Shown here piece after piece: positions 27,761 through 37,751 of a stretch of DNA of 64,000 nt. The notes under the pieces are model-generated. The model was given only the letters and a program-made list of their open reading frames with translations. It made no database searches and was not told where the DNA came from. The DNA lies in NCBI GenBank assembly GCA_016710765.1, contig JADJUJ010000002.1, positions 372,001 through 436,000 on the forward strand, given 5' to 3'. The DNA is from Lewinellaceae bacterium. Lineage in GTDB: Bacteria; Bacteroidota; Bacteroidia; Chitinophagales; Saprospiraceae. The translations under genes were made by a program, and so were the position numbers. Each line of letters opens with the position of its first letter. Within the stretch, counting starts at the first letter, position 1.

Positions 27761-28291
27761 ATGGCAACTAAAAAGCAATCCAACAAAACAACTGTTGTTG
27801 AGAAGCCTGTTGTTGAAATTTCTAAAGCCAAATCGGCTGCCAAGAAAGCGCCAGTAGCAAAAAAAGCAACTGAAAGCAAAGCAACTGCTCCCGTAGCAAC
27901 ACCTTCTGCCGCAACTGCCCCTAAGGCAAAGGCTACCAAAACGACGGCTGCTAAGGCCAGTGCAAAAACTGCTGCTCCCAAAACTGCGACAGCAAAGGCT
28001 GCAAAGCCAGCACTCAAAACGAAAAAAATCAACTTCAGCCTTCCTAAAGAAGCGGTTGAAAACGCCGAAAAAGTCGCTTTGGTTGGTGATTTTTGCAGCT
28101 GGGACATTACCAAGTCCATCGCTTTGAACAAACAAAAAGACGGTTCCTTTAAAACGGCACTGGAACTCGAAACCGGACGCAGCTACCAGTTCCGCTATTT
28201 GATTGACGGCACAAAATGGGAGAATGCATGGGATGCTGAGGCATATGAGCCAACACCATTTGGCGCCTACAATTCTGTAGTAAAAGCCTAA
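27761..28291 (+). CDS. Lys/Ala-rich protein with a CBM48/AMPK-beta-like domain
   Basis: 176 residues. The first 90 are almost wholly Lys, Ala, Thr, Ser and Pro, like a histone H1 tail. Residues about 92-176 form an early-set/CBM48-type glycogen-binding fold: KVALVGDFCSWDI, a Leu/Lys strand, then RSYQFRYLIDGTKWEN, the pattern of AMPK-beta and isoamylase N-domains. It may bind glycogen or another glucan. The basic tail could bind nucleic acid or polyphosphate, but that is speculation. Glycogen synthesis genes are about 8 kb away, and GlgA there has a similar basic tail. Confidence 0.75.
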   Translation: MATKKQSNKTTVVEKPVVEISKAKSAAKKAPVAKKATESKATAPVATPSAATAPKAKATKTTAAKASAKTAAPKTATAKAAKPALKTKKINFSLPKEAVENAEKVALVGDFCSWDITKSIALNKQKDGSFKTALELETGRSYQFRYLIDGTKWENAWDAEAYEPTPFGAYNSVVKA

Positions 28292-28314
28292 GAAAAACCC
28301 GGCACCTAAGCCCT

Positions 28315-28412
28315 TAAACGGCTGAAACGACAAAAAGACAACTACTACTGAACTGCATTTTCAAAAATGCGAGTTTGTGTTAGTTTGTCTATTTGTTGCT
28401 TCAGCCGTTTTT
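28315..28412 (+). terminator. Long hairpin terminator after the CBM48-like gene
   Basis: AAACGGCTGAA near 28316 pairs with TTCAGCCGTTT near 28402, the stem continuing imperfectly through CGACAAA/TTTGTTG and AGACAA/TTGTCT. A small inner hairpin (GCATTTT..AAAATGC) sits at the tip. A run of nine T follows the stem. Confidence 0.75.
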
Positions 28413-28640
28413 TTTTGAATATATTTATACCCAAAATCGATTGATGCGCCACTGCCTGAACACATCACGGTAGCTTGTTTTTTTTTATTTTTTATAATCC
28501 AATACTGTACCATGTTTTTTATACTCCCAGACGATACCGCATTTTAGGTATCCAACCCTTTATTTTACGACTTCAATGAGACCCAATTACACGCCCTGAC
28601 CATTCAGCGTGCAGAAGAGGATATGTATGCAAGCCCAAAA
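28413..28640. other. Intergenic stretch without visible gene
   Basis: With the preceding terminator, about 350 bases lie between the CBM48-like gene and the end of the radical SAM gene. The sequence is AT-rich with poly-T runs. No open frame with protein-like features or clear RNA fold was seen. Confidence 0.5.
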
Positions 28641-29485
28641 CTATGGTTTTGAGGAATCTTCAGTTTGCATGAATTTTGTCACCATTTTTTCCACATCAAA
28701 ATAATCCCGGAAAAATTCGTCGCACCAAAGACAGACATTTTGAAGATCCTCTGTTCTTGCTACGGCAAGTTCCCGTGGAATACCTACCGACTCCCCCATC
28801 CCCAATGGGTCTCCCCTGTTGATGCTTTGGAAAACCGGCGATTCTGCCACACGGGCAAGCACATCCGCAACTTTCTCTTTTCGGGCATCGCGCATAGCTT
28901 TGTACGTTCCCGGACAACAAGGGTTGATGCGCCACAATTGAATAGAAATTTCTTGAGGAATCCCCTCAGCACCACTCAAAAAACCAATCCCACCAGAAAG
29001 GATACTGCAAAAGTTGTGACCAGGATCTTTTTTCCAGTTGTTCTTCTCCAGAGAACGACCACGGGCCCAATTTCCACCCAGCCACATATCCTCTGTTGCC
29101 CCCCAATATCCCCATGACAACGGATGCCCTTTCACCAAATAGGTTTCTTTTTCGATCAGCGGATCTTTATCATCGCCATTGACATTTCTGGAGGCAAACA
29201 GTTCCGCCAATTCCATAATGCGCCCCCCGGCGTGCTTGTGGTAACGGTCGATGCTGGCAATATCAAAACGTAAATCGCATACAACAGATTTTTATCTGCC
29301 AGTGGTTCGCCACCCGAGAGAATAATCCTATCAACCCGGTCGGGCAAGTTGGCTATGATCTGCATGCATTCCGACTTACTGATACGGTCACCTTGCGGGC
29401 CGGAAAGATTGTAGCAATGGTCGCATTTGTCATTACAAAGCTGTGTAAAAACCCAGTACACGGATTCGCAGTGGTTATAATTCAT
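28641..29485 (-). CDS. Radical SAM protein of the TonB/ABC operon (frameshifted)
   Basis: The N-terminal part has the cluster motif CNDKCDHC and the LSGGEPL motif of radical SAM enzymes. The frame breaks at about 29268-29280, after LLYAIY, and continues in the next frame as RFDIASIDRYHKHAGGR and on to the stop. The C-terminal half has more Cys (NPCCPGT and VCLWCDEF), suggestive of an auxiliary Fe-S cluster as in SPASM-type enzymes. Joined length is about 280 residues. It lies 3 bases after the ABC ATPase gene, so it probably processes, or is needed for, the compound imported by that system. Confidence 0.7.
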
Positions 29486-29488
29486 GTT

Positions 29489-30217
29489 TTACTCCAAATT
29501 GAGGTTTTTCCAAAATTCCAACTCACCCTTCACACCCGTACGGGAGTCCTGAATAAAGGCTTCCCGGTTGGGAAATACTTCAATCTGCCCCTCGGATAAA
29601 AAAGCAAGCCTGTCGCCCATCAAAAGGGCTTCTTTCAGATCATGCGTCACAAAAATGGCCGAAATTTTCTCTTCGGCAGCCACTTTTTTGAAAAATTGCT
29701 GCATATTCTGCCGCGTTTCAACATCCAGATTCCCGAAGGGTTCATCCAGGAGCAGCACTTCTGGGTGCAGAATCAGCGCCCGCCCAAAAGCCACCCTTTG
29801 TTTCTGGCCTCCGGATAAAGTATCGGGCATCTTATCCAACTGCGCCGAAAGGTCCAGCTTTTCCAGCATGTCCATCGTCCGCTTCCTGACGTTCGCTGGC
29901 GATTCCTTGCGCAACCGGAGGCCAAAGGATACATTTTCAAACACATTCAGGTGCGAAAACAACTATGCCTCCTGATACCGGTATATCATCCCGCGCTGTT
30001 GTGGCGGAAGACTCATCATTGATCGCTTACGCAACAGAATTTGGCCAACTGAAGGATTTATTAGACCGGCAATAACCTTGAGCAATGTTGTTTTACCACA
30101 ACCCGATCGCCCCAGCACTGCCAGGGTTTCCCGTTCCTTAAGTTGGAGCGAAAGGTCAGTCAGTACCGTTTCCTGTCCAAAACTGACGCCGATATGTTGA
30201 AGTTCCAGCAGTGTCAT
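29489..30217 (-). CDS. ABC transporter ATPase, YnjD-like (in-frame TAG)
   Basis: Walker A in GRSGCGKTT, signature LSGGQKQRV, Walker B LLLDEPFG and the switch His in VTHDLKEAL. The reading frame is interrupted by a single TAG at 29963-29965, in frame and between YQEA and LFSHLNVFENV, where the family has a Leu. A one-base change TTG to TAG explains it. The start overlaps the permease stop by 4 bases. It is the energy-coupling subunit of the importer encoded upstream. Confidence 0.85.
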
Positions 30218-30971
30218 TTTGCCCTTAAAACCATGTTTTTATTGATCCATAACAACAACAGCGGCGGAAAAACCAGCAAACAACTGCCCATCGCTGCATA
30301 AACCGGGTTGGCCTCACCAATATACTGAAATACCCGAAGGGTCATGGTAGAAACCTGTCCTAGACCAATAACACTGGTTAGGCCATAATCGAACCAGGAA
30401 ATCAGGAAGGCCTGAAAGAAGACCGTTAGCAGGGCCTTTGCTGACAAGGGCAACAGCACATAGCGCCAGGCTTGCCAACTGCTCCCACCCAAGGTATGCA
30501 CCAAATCCTCCATGGCTTCTAGCTGCGCCGACCAGTGCGCCGTGGAAAGGATTACGACAAATGGGAATACGATCAAAAAATGCGCCAGCGCAACGCCTGC
30601 AAAGGTACCGGACAATTGCGTTTTGAGAAAAAGAACTGCAGGCAAAAGGCGTACACAACCGGAGAGAAGGCATAAGGCAGGTAAGCCAAGCGAATCAGTA
30701 GGTGCTTCTTTGGGTGCTTTACCAGCATTTTTCCCATTAAAAACCCGGATATGGTGGCGACCAAAGCCACCAGTCCTGCCAATGCAACAGCCAGTTTAAG
30801 GCTTGCAGCCAATCCTGCCCCTTTTAAGGCCAACCACCAGGTTTGCATGCTAAATACTGCTGGCAATACCTCAGGATAACGCCAGCTGACCGCAACCGAT
30901 TGCAGCAAAAAAAACAAAAAGGGCGCCGAAAACAGCAGTACGGCCAGCACCAAAAACACCTTGCTTCTCAT
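30214..30971 (-). CDS. ABC permease 2, YnjC-like C-terminal half (frameshifted)
   Basis: About six hydrophobic segments. The start MRSKVFLVL at 30971 overlaps the stop of the first permease by 4 bases (ATGA). The frame breaks at 30628-30632, where a run of five A on the plus strand is one short. With one base more, LQFFFLKTQLSGTF reads through to the binding-protein-dependent permease loop, with EAMEDLVHTLGGSSWQAW acting as the EAA coupling helix. In YnjC the two permease halves are one long protein. Here they are separate genes. Confidence 0.75.
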
Positions 30972-31823
30972 GAGGCTTTTTTTTCTGAACCCGGGCCAAA
31001 CCACCAAAGCGCAACAGACACCAGGAGTGCATACATCACCGTCAGCACATAGGCTTGTGGCAACGCCAACAAATCAAACCTGCCAAACTTCTGGGCAATC
31101 AGTACCGAAATCATTCGCGGGTGTTGCCTGCCAAGGACCAATGGCACCTCATAGGCGCCAAACAGTATAATCGTGTACAATACCATAGCAGGCTTGAGTT
31201 GCTTCCAGCAATACCGGAACGGCCAACTTCCATATTTGCTGCTTTCTCTCCGCACCCAATGCCGCCGCCGCCGCCATCATTTCCCCTACTTTTTCAGCGG
31301 CATAATACTGCATCAGCAAAATGGAAAAAAAAGGGAAACTTAAAAAAATCATGATCAGCAATACACCTAAATAAAGTGGATCGTTGATCAATTCGGGAAA
31401 ATCCTGTGGTTGCCGGAACAAACCCATTTGGTTGGTAATCCTGGATAACAAGCCGCTGCCCGACAACAACTGAAAACCCCAAAATGCGGCAACCAGGGGT
31501 GGGAGCGCCAATGGCCAGTAAAGGATCCCTGCATATTTAGTCCAAAACCGGCGTCCGGCCAACACAAAGCTCATGGCAATCAACACAGCGTTGCCCACCG
31601 CAAGCAAAGCAAGCGCCAGGCTTAACAAGAGCGCGCCCCAGACATCCCCAGACGCCAACACGGCAAGCCAATGTTCACCGGTAACACCTTCAGACAATAT
31701 ACCAACTGCTCCAAAACTGTACAACAACGCGTAGCTCACGCCTGCAACCATAGGAAGCAAAACCAGCATGAAGAAAATAGCCAGGGCCCACTGCTGGCGT
31801 ATTTTAAGCCAAATTGGTGTCAT
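30968..31823 (-). CDS. ABC permease 1, YnjC-like N-terminal half (frameshifted)
   Basis: Start MTPIWLKIRQQW at 31823, overlapping the binding-protein stop by 4 bases. Six membrane helices and an EAA-type loop (AAAAALGAERKQQIWKLAVPVLL). The frame breaks near 31195-31212 and continues as QLKPAMVLYTIILFGAYEVPLVLG to the true C-terminus. The break is a single-base indel in a GGAAGCAAC context. The protein forms the membrane channel with permease 2. Confidence 0.75.
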
Positions 31824-33033
31824 CTATTGTTGTCAATCACCCGTGTTCTGAAATCGTTGTACAAGCGGATCATGTATTCCGGTGCTGGCTCCTGCAAAGC
31901 TTTTGCATCCAAGGTATTTCTGGCGGGTGCATTTTTTCGCCCTGGTATTGCTGTAAAACGATCGGGCCAGGGCGCTGGAAGGCCATCAATGGCCAGTATG
32001 GTACCATCGCCCCATACATCAGGTTTCATCTTTTCCCATTGAGCAGCGGGGGAACACAAAAAATTGATTGCAACCAGCGCACCGGGCAGATTTTGGGCAC
32101 CGCCCGGTATCCCCAGATAATGCGAATTCCGTATAGAGCCATAAGCGGGAACATACGCCAGCGCAGTGCCGGGAAATACGCCCTGTATAATCTTGTTATC
32201 CACCTCCGCATCATTGTTGCTCATGGTAAAATCAAGCTCCTTGTTGGCAAACATCTGGTGTACGGCAGCCAGGCTTTCGGGAAAAGTTTCCCCCTTGCGC
32301 CAGAAATTAGCCTTATTGCGGTTGATGAAGGCCCAAAGCTGATCGCTCACACGTTTGTATTTCACTTCATCGAAAGAGCCTTTAAAATATTGCGGATCAC
32401 CGGCCAGCGCAACCATCCAGGATTTCAGCAGGGTCATCCCCGTGAACTCATACGGAATGGTAAACCGGCCGGGGTGTTGTTGCCAAAAAGCCTCCCAATC
32501 ACCCAGAGATTGTGGCGGATGGGGTGTACGAATACTATCGTAAATCATGGTCATTTGAACGTTTCCCCAGGGGCATTCAAAACCTGCAATTTTTGTTGAA
32601 AATCAATCCCGATAAATGGATTTTCGAAGTCGATGTATTGGGCATTGGGCAGTTTTTCGGTAAATGGCCCATACAGTGCGCTGATTTGTCGCAGTTGAAA
32701 AAATGTTTCACCGTTGATCCAGCAAACATCCAGATGGCTTTTGCTCCTGCCAGCCTCCTTTTCTGCCATCAGGTTTTTAACAATCTCAGTGCCTTGTCCG
32801 GGAGCAATTTCCAGGGTAATCCCATATTGGTTTAAAAGACTGGGTACAACATAAGTTTGCATGTACCGGTTAATCAGAGGATCGCCCTGCCACATCATCA
32901 TCCGAACCGTGGTTCCCTTTGCTGCTGCTTCAACAGCAGGCCAATCTGCCTTCATCCAATCCACCGCAGGCTGCTGGGCGGATTGGCAGCCCAACAAAAA
33001 AACGATTGCACCCAACAGTGCTGTTCGAGCCAT
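31820..33033 (-). CDS. ABC substrate-binding lipoprotein, YnjB-like (frameshifted)
   Basis: Start at 33033 gives a lipoprotein signal (ALLGAIVFLLGCQS). The mature part resembles YnjB: WPAVEAAAKGTTVRMMMWQGD, LDVCWINGETFF, YGPFTEKLPN. The frame breaks at 32579-32582, where four A on the plus strand should be five. With that base the chain continues QVFECPWGNVQMTMIYDS and runs to the C-terminus. YnjBCD-type systems are annotated as thiamine-related importers, but the substrate is not proven. The TonB receptor gene ends 31 bases upstream. Confidence 0.78.
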
Positions 33034-33064
33034 GATAAAAGTTTTCTCCACTGCAGTTCTGGTG

Positions 33065-36040
33065 CTAAAAAACATACTTTGCACTAAATTGTATTTGCCG
33101 TGGCGCACTGGCATTGCGCCGTACCAAAAGACCACTTGATTTTGGGCCAACCTGGATTTGGTTGCTTTGTGTGGCATTATTGGAATAACCGCTAAGGTTT
33201 GCGGCATTAAACAAGTTAAAAACATCCGCGCGGAAACTGATTTCAGCACCCCGAACAGGGATACGATATTCTGCAGCAAGGTCAAATGTATTGGCCCAGG
33301 GCAGCCGGTCGTTGTTGCGCGATTCCCCCGGTTGCCGATCGCTGTTGCCAACATAAGCATCACCAAAAGAACGGCCATCACCATTCAAATCAGTGGTACC
33401 GTACACCAGGGCATCCGGAATACGGTTGATGGGTTGACCGCTCTGCAGCAGGGTTGCCAGGGTGAGCGAAAGCCGCCTGGCGGGATAGTAATTGACAATA
33501 CAATTGATCACATGGGTGCGATCATTGATGCCCGGGCCCCATTCTGCTGCAAAATTATTGCTGTCCTGTGCCCTGAAATTAATGTCTTCGGTGTTATTCT
33601 CCAGTTTCGACAAGGTGTAAATAAGGCGAAAGGCATAATCGTCCTCGCCGCGATCTTTCTGGAAATTCAGGCTTAAACCGGTATACCGCGCTTCGCCATT
33701 GGTTTCAGAAACGATAACGTTGCGCGCAACGCCGCGAACCGTATCACCGTTGATTACCGCCAGGCCACCATAGATTGGCACAGGTCGGGTTAGGTCTGCT
33801 GCAGTGACGTTTCGCACCACAACATTGTTGGGATCATCCAATGGATACGCGACTGGTGCATTCAAATCGCGCAGTCGAAACAGGTTTTTCGATTGGTTGT
33901 GCACAATGTCTGCGTAAAACAGCACAGTAGGATTTAATTCCTTTTGATAGCCCAGCGAAAACTGATGCGAATAGGGGTTTTGGTAGCCATTGGGGTTCAG
34001 GATTCGGCGCTCATTGCTGAAAGCGTGATCCCTACTGGCTTGCAATTCGGTATACCCGGGTCCCTGCAGGTAAGGAACACCCGAAACCGAGGCCGTAATA
34101 TTGCCATCAAAAGTCACCCTGTCCAAATCAGTATCGGCTGGTAAGATTCCCTGATCAAGGAGTACTTGCAGTTGGGCGCGGTAATCCGCAGTATTGGTAT
34201 TTTGCTGCAAGGCATCGGAATAAACAGCATAAGCGATTTTATCATAGAAAATTCCATAACCTCCCCGCAAGCTGCTCTTCTGACCGAGTTTGTAATTGAA
34301 ACTGAAGCGCGGTGCGAGGTTGTTGAAATCACCTTGGTCACTGCCTCCTTTCGACAAGTTATCGTAATCGTAGCGCAACCCCAGGGTGAGGTTCAGTTTG
34401 GCACTGAGGCTGTAGGCATCTTCCAGGTAAGCGCTGTAGATGTTTTGTGTGGTTCCAAACGACTGTGGCCGAAGTTCAACACTGTAATTCAACACCTGTA
34501 CATCGCCAGGGATATCGGTAAGGGCAATCGCTGCGCCCAATTGCCGGTTACGCAACTCAGTCAGTTGTGCTTCCGTGAGTTGAACGGTATAATTTCCATT
34601 CACATTTCCACCACCCAGCAGCCCGTGCTGGGCAGCAATAATTTCAAGCCCGGCCTTAATGGTGTGGCGTTCGGCATACCAACTGAATTTTTGCTGCCCC
34701 TGCAGCGTATTTTCTGTGGCATCAAATACATAACCAGGGTGGCCCAAAACGGCAATTGTCAGTTGCTGCGGGTCCAAAATTGTCAACTGTGGGCTCCCAT
34801 CCTGTTCAGGCCGCCCATAGTTCCAGCGAAACCGGCTGTATTGAAAATTGGTTTCCGACTTAAAATTGTCCCTTAAATAGGTATTTTGCACAGCGGCAAG
34901 CAAGCTGTTGCGGTCCTGGTAATTGGCAGCAGATGGGAACTGAACGCCGCCATCAAGTCCCCCACCCTGTCGGGCGATGTTAACCACTCCTGTGTTGAGG
35001 CGAAATGCAGAGGTAAAATGCTGGTTCCATACCTGGTCCAGTTTAGCGCTTAGGTAGGAAAAATTGTTTCGGCCACGGACCGTTTCACTCACGCCCAACG
35101 CCGGCGAGCGCAACAGATTATCCTTCAAATCGGTGGTATGCTCCAGGTTGATGTAGTAAAAACTGCGGTCCTTCTTTATGGCGCCGCCAAACCCGACTCC
35201 GGCTTGATAGCGCTGAAAGCCATCTTTTACCTGGTTTCCGGAAAGGTCGCGCTGCGCATAGGGCGAACTGGCATCTACTACAGCTCCCGGCCTGGTTATC
35301 ACAAAGGCTTCGCCACTGAAATCGTTGGTTCCCGAACGGGTGGTAATGTCCACTACCCCATTGGCACTTAACCCATATTCGGTGGAAAAATTATTGGTTA
35401 ATACACGGACGTTGCGGGTAAAACCTACCGGCGTATTGAATTTCATTCCGCCTAAAAAGCGCTCATTGTTGTCCATCCCGTCGATCAAATAGTTGGTAAA
35501 CAGGGAATTAGAGCCATTGATGCTGACATTTGGCGCTTCCGGGTAAAAACCCGTGGCCTGCACTACATTGGGCAACCGGTATAATAAACGAGTGATGTCG
35601 CGACCTTCCAAGGGCAAACTTTCCAGCTCCTTTTGATCCAAAGAGGAGGCTACTTCAGCGTTGCGGGTATTGATCCTGCTGGCACCGGAAATCACCAGTT
35701 CGGATAGGGTGATTTCAAATTTTTTGCCCAAAGGTAGGGTCAGACTGGCATCGGTATTGCCCGACAGAACCAATTCCCGGGAAACCTCCTGGTACTCTCC
35801 AAATGCAGGAACTGTGACGCGATAGGTACCATTAAGCAACAACCCGGCAAAGCGCAATTTACCAAGATCATCGGTGGTTTTCTCGGCTTTATACCCAATC
35901 GAATTGTTTTCAATTTTTACCGGCACCATTGGGATGCCTTTGCCGGAAACATAATCCACGACATCAATGCTCAGGTCTACCTGGGCATCCAGAACAAACG
36001 CCTGGGCAATCACAAACAATAAGATCAATACTAAACGCAT
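33065..36040 (-). CDS. TonB-dependent receptor, Oar/carboxypeptidase-regulatory type
   Basis: 991 residues: signal peptide, a carboxypeptidase-regulatory-like domain (about 20-110), a plug domain (about 125-240, with NAEVASSLDQKELESLPLEGRD and LIDGMDNNE) and a long beta-barrel ending in QIQFSAKYVF, with the terminal Phe of outer-membrane proteins. It imports a large or scarce ligand using TonB energy. There is no SusD partner. It precedes the YnjBCD-like ABC genes by 31 bases, so both membranes of one uptake path are encoded together. Its promoter should lie in the 75 bases before it. Confidence 0.88.
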   Translation of the reverse strand: MRLVLILLFVIAQAFVLDAQVDLSIDVVDYVSGKGIPMVPVKIENNSIGYKAEKTTDDLGKLRFAGLLLNGTYRVTVPAFGEYQEVSRELVLSGNTDASLTLPLGKKFEITLSELVISGASRINTRNAEVASSLDQKELESLPLEGRDITRLLYRLPNVVQATGFYPEAPNVSINGSNSLFTNYLIDGMDNNERFLGGMKFNTPVGFTRNVRVLTNNFSTEYGLSANGVVDITTRSGTNDFSGEAFVITRPGAVVDASSPYAQRDLSGNQVKDGFQRYQAGVGFGGAIKKDRSFYYINLEHTTDLKDNLLRSPALGVSETVRGRNNFSYLSAKLDQVWNQHFTSAFRLNTGVVNIARQGGGLDGGVQFPSAANYQDRNSLLAAVQNTYLRDNFKSETNFQYSRFRWNYGRPEQDGSPQLTILDPQQLTIAVLGHPGYVFDATENTLQGQQKFSWYAERHTIKAGLEIIAAQHGLLGGGNVNGNYTVQLTEAQLTELRNRQLGAAIALTDIPGDVQVLNYSVELRPQSFGTTQNIYSAYLEDAYSLSAKLNLTLGLRYDYDNLSKGGSDQGDFNNLAPRFSFNYKLGQKSSLRGGYGIFYDKIAYAVYSDALQQNTNTADYRAQLQVLLDQGILPADTDLDRVTFDGNITASVSGVPYLQGPGYTELQASRDHAFSNERRILNPNGYQNPYSHQFSLGYQKELNPTVLFYADIVHNQSKNLFRLRDLNAPVAYPLDDPNNVVVRNVTAADLTRPVPIYGGLAVINGDTVRGVARNVIVSETNGEARYTGLSLNFQKDRGEDDYAFRLIYTLSKLENNTEDINFRAQDSNNFAAEWGPGINDRTHVINCIVNYYPARRLSLTLATLLQSGQPINRIPDALVYGTTDLNGDGRSFGDAYVGNSDRQPGESRNNDRLPWANTFDLAAEYRIPVRGAEISFRADVFNLFNAANLSGYSNNATQSNQIQVGPKSSGLLVRRNASAPRQIQFSAKYVF

Positions 36041-36115
36041 AAGATACAGTTGGAGAAAATAAGCGCAAAAATGCCATTTTTAAAATTGATAGCATGTCCG
36101 CATCAGAACAAATGT

Positions 36116-36460
36116 TCATTTGGATTTTTCTGGGAGTGTAAAAATCCGCTCCATGAGTACCCATTTTTCGCCAGCCTGAGCCATCGGAAGCGCTTGCTGG
36201 TATTGCCACATTAATGTTTCCCAGTCCTGCACCTTAGGATTAGCAGCGTCAAGGGCTGCCTTCTTTTCCCAGTTAAACGTGTCATCCACTTCGAGAATCA
36301 TAAATAGCCGATTTTCCAACCGGTAAATCTCCAGTTGCTGAATACCCGCAGCATGAATGTTCTCCAAAACATCAGGCCAAACCTTACGATGGTGTTCCTC
36401 GTAGGCGGCAATGAGTTCGGGGTCTGGTTTTAGGTCAAGTGCAAGGCAATAACGCTGCAT
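36116..36460 (-). CDS. rhaM: L-rhamnose mutarotase
   Basis: 114 residues starting MQRYCLALDLKPDPELIAAYEEHH, with EIYRLENRLFMILEVDD and a late Trp pair (WETLMWQYQ), typical of the dimeric alpha/beta-barrel mutarotase family (RhaM, DUF718). It interconverts the anomers of L-rhamnose. The start codon lies 5 bases after the glgC stop, so the two are probably translated from one transcript. No other rhamnose genes are in the window. Confidence 0.85.
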   Translation of the reverse strand: MQRYCLALDLKPDPELIAAYEEHHRKVWPDVLENIHAAGIQQLEIYRLENRLFMILEVDDTFNWEKKAALDAANPKVQDWETLMWQYQQALPMAQAGEKWVLMERIFTLPEKSK

Positions 36461-36464
36461 CCGG

Positions 36465-37733
36465 CTACATGATTCGGGTTCCTTCTTCAATCACAGCGCC
36501 TTTTTTTACGACAACAATGCCATCCCGGATCACATAGGATTCGGTTTCTACATCAACCAGGTGATCCCCGCCTTTGATAACCACATTGTTTCCGATTCGG
36601 CAATCCTTGTCCAAAATAGCGTGCTCAATATGGCAATAATGGCCAACGCCCATTGGAACTTCGCCACTGTTTGCAATATCTGCCAGGGTTTGGTAATAGT
36701 CGTTACCCATCACGATAGACTCTTTTATAACCGTATTTTCGCCAATTCTGGAGCGAATACCAATGATCGCAGTATCGATCAGGCGGGCATGAATAATAGA
36801 ACCTTCCGCAATGAGCGCCCGGTTGAGTTGCGTACCACCATAAAATTTTGCTGGGGGCAACATCCTGGCACGGGTATAAATCTGTGTGGAGTTGTCGAAA
36901 AGATTAAACGAGGGAATATGGTCGGTGAGTTCCAGGTTGGCTTCAAAGAAGGAGCGAATGGTTCCAATATCCGTCCAGTAACCTTCATATTGATAGGCAG
37001 CCACGCGCATGCCACTTTCAATGGCGGTCGGAATGATCTCTTTGCCAAAATCAGTAGCCTCGGGATATTTTTCAAACAGGTCAATCATCGTTTGCCGGTT
37101 GAAAATATAGATCCCCATGGAGGCCATGTATTGTTTTCCGCGTTTTTTATTCACCGGGCTGACCTCGCTTACCCAATTGGGCAGTAAATCTGCCTTGGGC
37201 TTTTCAATGAACCTTGGAATCATTCCCTTGTCATCCACCTTCATAATGCCAAACCCGGTGGCATCCCGAGCATCTACGGGCAAACAGGCAATGGTAATCT
37301 CCGCTTTTTTCTCAATATGGTATTTTGCTACGGCCTCAAAATCCATGTGGTACAACTGGTCGCCGGAAAGGATGAGCACGTAGTCGAAATCATGGCGCAT
37401 GAAATGTTGCTGGCTTTGGCGAACCGCATCGGCTGTGCCCTGAAACCACTCATTGCTGTTGGGTGTTTGCTCTGCCGCCAGAATATCTACAAACCCTTTG
37501 GTAAAAATGTCAAAGTTGTAAGCATTTTTGATGTGAGCGTTGAGCGAAGCAGAGTTGTACTGGGTGAGTACGAACATCCTTTTTAGCCCAGCATTGAGGC
37601 AATTGGAGATGGGAATATCAATAAGCCGGTATTTACCGGCGATGGGTACGGCTGGTTTCGAGCGTTTTTCTGTAAGCGGGTAAAGGCGGGAGCCGGCTCC
37701 GCCACCGAGAATCAGGCTGATCATTTTTATCAT
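36465..37733 (-). CDS. glgC: Glucose-1-phosphate adenylyltransferase
   Basis: 422 residues. It opens with the nucleotide-binding loop GGGAGSRLYPLTEKRSKPAVP, followed by QGTADAVRQ and SGDQLYHMDF. The C-terminal third is a left-handed beta-helix of hexapeptide repeats. It makes ADP-glucose from glucose-1-phosphate and ATP, the committed step of glycogen synthesis. glgA lies 18 bases upstream in the same direction. Confidence 0.94.
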   Translation of the reverse strand: MIKMISLILGGGAGSRLYPLTEKRSKPAVPIAGKYRLIDIPISNCLNAGLKRMFVLTQYNSASLNAHIKNAYNFDIFTKGFVDILAAEQTPNSNEWFQGTADAVRQSQQHFMRHDFDYVLILSGDQLYHMDFEAVAKYHIEKKAEITIACLPVDARDATGFGIMKVDDKGMIPRFIEKPKADLLPNWVSEVSPVNKKRGKQYMASMGIYIFNRQTMIDLFEKYPEATDFGKEIIPTAIESGMRVAAYQYEGYWTDIGTIRSFFEANLELTDHIPSFNLFDNSTQIYTRARMLPPAKFYGGTQLNRALIAEGSIIHARLIDTAIIGIRSRIGENTVIKESIVMGNDYYQTLADIANSGEVPMGVGHYCHIEHAILDKDCRIGNNVVIKGGDHLVDVETESYVIRDGIVVVKKGAVIEEGTRIM

Positions 37734-37751
37734 AACAAATGGATTGGAAGT

